Positions 59,122 through 64,000 of a DNA stretch of 64,000 nt are shown here, in pieces. The notes under the pieces are model-generated. The model did not search any database, had not been told where the DNA came from, and saw only the letters and a program-made list of their open reading frames with translations. Source of the stretch: Lepeophtheirus salmonis (taxonomy: Eukaryota > Arthropoda > Copepoda > Siphonostomatoida > Caligidae). Positions within the stretch are counted from its first letter, which is position 1. Each line of letters opens with the position of its first letter. The stretch covers positions 48,228,492 through 48,292,491 of the forward strand of contig NC_052136.2 in the NCBI RefSeq assembly GCF_016086655.4, in the 5' to 3' direction. Position numbers and translations under genes: made by a program.

Positions 59122-61385
59122 CTATAATAAATTTGATAAAACAATTTAAGTAAATATCATACTTAATATTAAAATATATAATAAAAATGATCTTGCTAGG
59201 GATGTTTCAGTCCGTAATGTACGGTTTAATATCGTTCATGTACCACAACCTAGCCCTGTTTGTTGCTGTTATCGTTCTTTTTTTTAAATTTCCCAAATAT
59301 ATATGTAATTTACTGTAAATATCATAGGAAAATAATAAGAGAATCGAAGCTGAATTGAAATTTAGATTTTATCATCTTACTCAGTTTGTAGAAGTGATAT
59401 TTAGACATTAGTCATTCTTGCAACAATGAATTCAGCCCAAAAAAGGAATTTATCTTTCCCTGTAGAATTCAAAACTGATCTTAGTTTTTCTATCAGTCAT
59501 CTGAATTCTGAAATATCCATAATTATATAAATTCGGGACTGATAACAGTCAGTCATTTTTTAACCTTTAAACAATCCCTAAAATATAATTAGGATAAATA
59601 AAACTTATGTAAAACTGTTTTTTGTGAATAAAAAGTGTTATTATTGATTCTGTACCTTGTTCTGAACTCTATATATTTCCATTTTTAGGCTGAAAAAAAA
59701 AGAACTACTACACTCTTTTTTAAGCCCTTATAACTTCTTCACAATACAAAGTGATAAAGAATATAATATAAAATATTTTAGAAAAATATTCAATTTATAA
59801 TTTTAAGAAATATTTATTTAAAAAATAGTTATTTTCAAGGATTTTTGTTCCATTTTGTATTTTTTAAAGTGAATCAATTTTGAAATATTACAATTCTCCA
59901 CTCATCGTGAATGGATTGCATTATTGTTTTGATCCTGATACCTCATTTTCAAGGAAGTAGTATTTTTTACTCCTTTATGAGGTCCGGTAGTTTTTCTGGG
60001 ATGAATTCTCCTCCCGTCGTCCCACATGAAATTCTGAATCAGAATTCGAAAATCTCATGAGATGAATGATTACGTTAGAAATATCTTCCTTCGATTACCT
60101 CGATCTTTCTGTTACGAGACATGAAGTCATGAAATTGGATTTGAAATCGGAAAAAATATTATAGTAATGTTGACTACTTTCAAGTAAACCCCGATAAAAA
60201 ATGAGAAAACTTCAAAATGGAACAAATATCCTTGGAGAGACATCTTTTTTTTATTGATCTTTCTTTAATTATACATTGAATGATTTCCTTTTTTTGTGTA
60301 TGTTCATAAAATTGTCATTTTGAACAAATTACTTGCTTTTCAGAATTTAATTCAGAAAAATGCCTAACAACAAAAAGCTCGTATATCAGTGAACTCCAAC
60401 ATTTTTGAATGTTATGAAACGCTATTTGTACATCAAACAGTTAATAAAACAGTAAAAAATATAGATCCTTAAGTGTCAGATATTGTAAAGAAAGCCGCTG
60501 ACAAAATCGAATTGTGTTTATGCATCTGCTGCATGTAGTCATGTTCGCTTAATAGCTTTGTTAAATATCTTTATTTAAGTGTATTAAAGTGATTTTTACA
60601 TTAATTGTTTGGTGTCAGTTTACTTTTAAAGACTCATTTAGTCACGGGATCGTGAGGATATAGTTCATTTATTATTTCTGTATAAATAGACAATTTTGAT
60701 GTATTACGTCTCATCATTCGTCATCTAAAAGATGAGAGAAGAAGTTAATTAGATATTTATCTTCTTTATATTAAATATCAACAAGCATGTATGAGCGTAA
60801 ACCCAATAGACCTCCTGATCCCTCTGAAGGAAGTGAATAAGGAACGACTCTCATACTATACTCGATAGCAGTTAGAAAAGGAAGATGAATGAAGGAAAAA
60901 TTCTTTTTTTTTTACTTTTTTTTTATTTATTAAATTTTATTTTACTTAACACACATATTTGTACAAAACTAGATAATAACTATTACTAATGACTAAATAG
61001 AGCCAGATAAAGTGACATTTAAATACAACATACAAGTTATCATTTAAAAAAAAATTGTAACAACTTCTTTATTTTTTTGGGCCGTGCAAGATATAATTGA
61101 CAAAGTTCACTAAAGTACTCCCTGCCTTAATAATGAATAATTATACAATTTATAAGATTTATATTTTTCCCTCTTCTCCACTTCTCCTCCCCAAATAGAA
61201 GAGAAGAAGATTGCTTAATATAAAAAAAAAAATTGTCGTTATTAGTGATAGAATTAACGGAGCAGTTTGAGTGCACGCATTTCTTCCTCAATTCATTCTG
61301 GTTTTGTTGAACTATTTAACTGCACTCGTGGTATTTATTTTTGTAAACATTGAAATGAAACTCCGTAATAAGTGTTCTATCTTCA
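59122..61385. other. AT-rich stretch upstream of the membrane-span exon
   Basis: This should contain or lead to the ectodomain exons of the receptor, but I find no convincing exon ending one base into a codon. Mixed-composition patches at 59900-60150 and 60780-60860 have no clear coding frame. Confidence 0.4.
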
Positions 61386-61389
61386 TGTC

Positions 61390-61860
61390 TTTGTCAGTTC
61401 TTGGAGACATCAAGAAAAGCCAGTCCCTCTCCTTCACTGTTATTCTGTGACCTTCCTCAACCCTTTCCTCGAACATGTCCCGTATATCGAATAGTCCCTG
61501 CAGCCCACGAAGAAGTGAAAAGACGTTTCCACTTTATCTTTACAGAAACTATAATTTCTTTCTTCTTGCAGGGTTTGTTTGGAATTCGTATAGAGAGAGC
61601 CTTTGGCCAATCGATATCGATACAGCGTCTGATGAAAATTTGGTGAAGAGGTTTTTTTAAAATACGTTTTACATTATTCAGAATGGAGTCGTTAAGAACA
61701 TGGTTTGTAATAATGCCAGATTGAATATCCAAGAATATGCCAACATATTAAGGCAAACCATTGCTCATTTATTTTCTGATAATAGTAAGGAAACTGACCC
61801 TCCATCCAATCCATCTCTTATTTTAGAAGGATAAGCTCTTTAAGAATCCAGTATCTCGTG
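61390..61860 (+). other. Coding-like patch, unassigned
   Basis: Plus-strand frames here have balanced composition (a RESLWPIDIDTASDENLVKR segment at about 61590-61650, then ARLNIQEYANILRQTIAHLF at about 61717-61776). The sequence CTTCTTGCAG before GGTTTG (about 61572) resembles a splice acceptor. No family is recognised and stops follow. It may be the front part of the element or gene at 62877-64000, or an unrelated relic. Confidence 0.2.
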
Positions 61861-62876
61861 CGCTGTTGATGCGATAAAATGAAATGAGATCTCATAAGTT
61901 ATCGTCAATGTAGTCGGATCGGCTATTGAATTTTCTGATGAAATCCTTGACAAGACTTAAGTAGAAAATATTATTGAAGATATTGATGTGGACCTTAATG
62001 GACAATTAAATCATGAATATATGGAAATTGAGAAAAATAGCAACGTTCATTTAGAACTTAATAAAGGAGATACTGGCTTGACTCCCCCTTAGCAAAAACA
62101 GTTGATATAGTTGATGAGTCATTTTGTGTTCAAATAGAGGGCGAAGTGGTTAAGTCTTCTACAAAAGACGAGAGTTCGTCCTCTAATTATTGCAAGCCAA
62201 AAAAAAACACCGCTAAAACCAGATCTTATTCTGATTTCAAGGAAAAGGTCTAGTTCTCCTTCTAAAAGATCGTCTACAAATTCAGCTATTTCACTACAGA
62301 AAGGTCCAAATAAAATTCCAAAGAGTTAGTTTTGATCATTATATTTATATCTTAAGACTTCAATGCCTTTTAAATATCAATCAAGTATAGATGATTATTG
62401 CAAGCTACCAATTTCTAGAGATCCGAAAATTAACATGGGAGTGAATAAAATAATTTTGCTAAATACGAAGGGTAGAAAAGATAAACTTTCTATACATTTT
62501 TGATGAAAATCCTGCTCTACGAAAGGCCAGATGTTATTTTTCTTTAAGACATAAATCTTTTTTTCTGGATCTTGTTCACCTGGCTTTCACTATAGTATTC
62601 TGAGATATTTTTAATTTCCCAGTAATAGATGCTTTTACTGACTGCCCATCTCTTTGTATTATGAAAGAATATACTTTCCTTTTAGCATATCTGTACTACA
62701 GGATAAGTTCCATACTCCTCAGCTATGATTCGGGGTCATTTCAAATGTTGCCAAAACTCTAACAAAGACACGCGCATTGGAGCTTAATATATAGAAATGT
62801 TAAAGTAGAATAACTGGGATGTTAACTGAAGGCAAACCATTCAGAAAGGACGAGCTAAGAGCTTTTTTTTTTTTTT
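61861..62876. other. Stretch with weak acidic coding-like segments
   Basis: Plus-strand fragments rich in Asp, Glu and Ser (around 61965-62060 and 62100-62180) are interrupted by stops. I cannot assign them. Confidence 0.3.
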
Positions 62877-64000
62877 TTGGGGGGCGATGCAAGGTATTCA
62901 TCCAGATCAGGGAACATCCCTGATCTGGATGGGTTTCGTGGATATATGCGGGGGATCTCATTCGATACTACCAATATGAAGTTTCTACGTCCCCTGATAC
63001 GCATCCATAGACAGTTTAAAAAGGTATGCCCCTCAAAAGTTCAATATTATTCTTTTTTTATTGTCATTTAAACTATTGGCCTTTATTGTACTTTTTTTTT
63101 ATCAATTTTTTTATCTGAATTTTTAGTACTATTTTTATGTGAATTTTTAGGATTGTTTTAATGTTCGTCTTATACCTATGGACAAATTTTATCGATTTTG
63201 TAGAGATAATGCATGTAATAACTTACATTTTCTGTTCACCATGGTTATTGTAATCATGCTAATTAATTATAAACTATAATGTGTATTTATTTATTTTATG
63301 CGTATGTTACTTTCCTAGACCAATAAAGAAAAAAAATTCGAAGAGTACCTTTATCCCAATTGTGTCAATCAACTAATTGAAACTATGTTGAAGGCCTACC
63401 ATGAAAAATATCGCTATATTTTCAAACCACTTAATGGAAGAAAAGAAAGTGGTACTTACAGTGAAAAAGTTCAGGTATTCAAGACAGATGTACAGACAAG
63501 TATTTTTGATATTGCAGCGTGTAAGTTACTACCCAGCTGTTGTGGCCTTAAAGACAGTATAATTCGTAGAGTAGAATTTACATTCATTATGGTGGTGGTG
63601 TGGATCGATAATCCACAATGATTATAACAGCCAGAATTGGCAAAATAGAAATAAAAAATCAATATTTATATGACAAACATAAACAGAAAGATAAAAAAAA
63701 ATGTCAGACTAATGGAAGATGCATCATTTGAAGGTGAAAATATAACTGATCACCAGGATAAATTGGAGGTTTATACTGCAAAACTAAAATCCAAGAGGCA
63801 ACTTAAAAAATTGGGTACAGCTTTCCAAAAGAAGAAGAAAATTAATCATCTAACAATGCTTGCCGTAGCCTGAGATTGTGTCGGAGTATTTGATCAAGGT
63901 TCAGCACTTATTGATAATTATCTATTACAGGATATTGGACTTGTGTTCAGTCAAGATGCATCTGATACCATTGACCGAAAAAAGGTTGGAAGAACCGGAC
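62877..64000 (+). pseudogene. N-terminal half of the second uncharacterised arthropod family, runs off the window
   Basis: A first segment (about 62920-63030) reads FRGYMRGISFDTTNMKFLRP then LIRIHRQFKK and ends at AAAAAG|GTATGC. A good acceptor (TTTCCTAG at 63311-63318) opens a second segment in the same phase: TNKEKKFEEYLYPNCVNQLI, ETMLKAYHEKYRYIFKPL, KVQVFKTDVQTSIFDIAACK. It then degrades where the family has a Cys-rich stretch and FL-DQR. From 63670 come EVYTAKLKSKRQLKKLGTAF, HLTMLAVA then a stop in place of the usual Cys-Asp, DCVGVFDQGSALI, YLLQDIGLVFSQDASDTIDR and KKVGRTG at the edge. The order is that of the family whose C-terminal half is at 51448-52180. The damage marks a pseudogene, though an intron makes a formerly real gene likely. 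Confidence 0.6.
62899..62931. repeat. Perfect 15-bp inverted repeat with 3-nt loop
   Basis: CATCCAGATCAGGGA is followed by ACA and then its exact reverse complement TCCCTGATCTGGATG. It lies 22 bp after a long T run and a G run (to 62884), at the start of the relic at 62877-64000. Confidence 0.9.

Noticed and set aside
61457..61732. A 91-codon minus-strand frame.
   Set aside because: It has no recognisable motif and overlaps plus-strand frames with equal claims. Composition alone does not favour it.

Overview
The window is AT-rich eukaryotic DNA: long non-coding stretches, GT-AG introns, and many decayed transposons. The transposase relics belong to the Tc1/mariner superfamily, and two further relics match uncharacterised protein families I know from arthropods. 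I infer an arthropod, most likely a copepod of the sea-louse type. No tRNA, rRNA, CRISPR array or bacterial operon was seen.

The one host gene I can support is on the minus strand. It is part of a membrane receptor guanylyl cyclase. Six exons lie between 59121 and 33852 (59121-59037, 55973-55796, 46990-46913, 45305-45129, 43639-43474, 34109-33852). They join in one open frame of 313 complete codons with every splice phase matching. They encode a transmembrane helix followed by most of the pseudokinase (kinase-homology) domain. The ligand-binding ectodomain should lie at higher coordinates and the dimerisation and cyclase domains at lower coordinates. I could not find either in the window. The introns are 1.5 to 9.4 kb and carry much of the repeat load.

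Region by region. 1-4.4 kb: a repeat end at the left edge, a dispersed repeat of about 180 bp, two copies of one Tc1/mariner family in inverted orientation, and a fragment of another mariner. 5.6-6.3 kb: relic of an uncharacterised arthropod protein family. 9.4-11.6 kb: a third copy of the 2-4 kb family and an internally deleted mariner. 13.7-15.4 kb: a coding-like relic of unknown identity and another transposase relic. 17.1-18.4 kb: a full-length Tc1/mariner element with 27-bp terminal inverted repeats and TA target duplications, but a broken transposase. 19.6-20.3 kb: a further mariner relic. 28.6-29.5 kb: a LINE reverse-transcriptase relic, possibly 5'-truncated. 32.0-32.9 kb: a mariner relic. 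33.9-59.1 kb: the receptor gene, whose introns hold a deleted mariner (34.2-35.1 kb), a second copy of the 180-bp repeat (36.3 kb), transposase fragments (42.2, 48.3, 49.0 and 57.8 kb), the C-terminal half of a second uncharacterised arthropod family (51.4-52.2 kb) and two short repeats (52.7 and 53.3 kb). 62.9-64.0 kb: the N-terminal half of that same second family, on the plus strand, running off the window edge, with a perfect 15-bp hairpin at its start.

Most open frames in this window are chance products of AT-rich sequence and are not listed. Identities were made by reading translations against family knowledge, without any database search.
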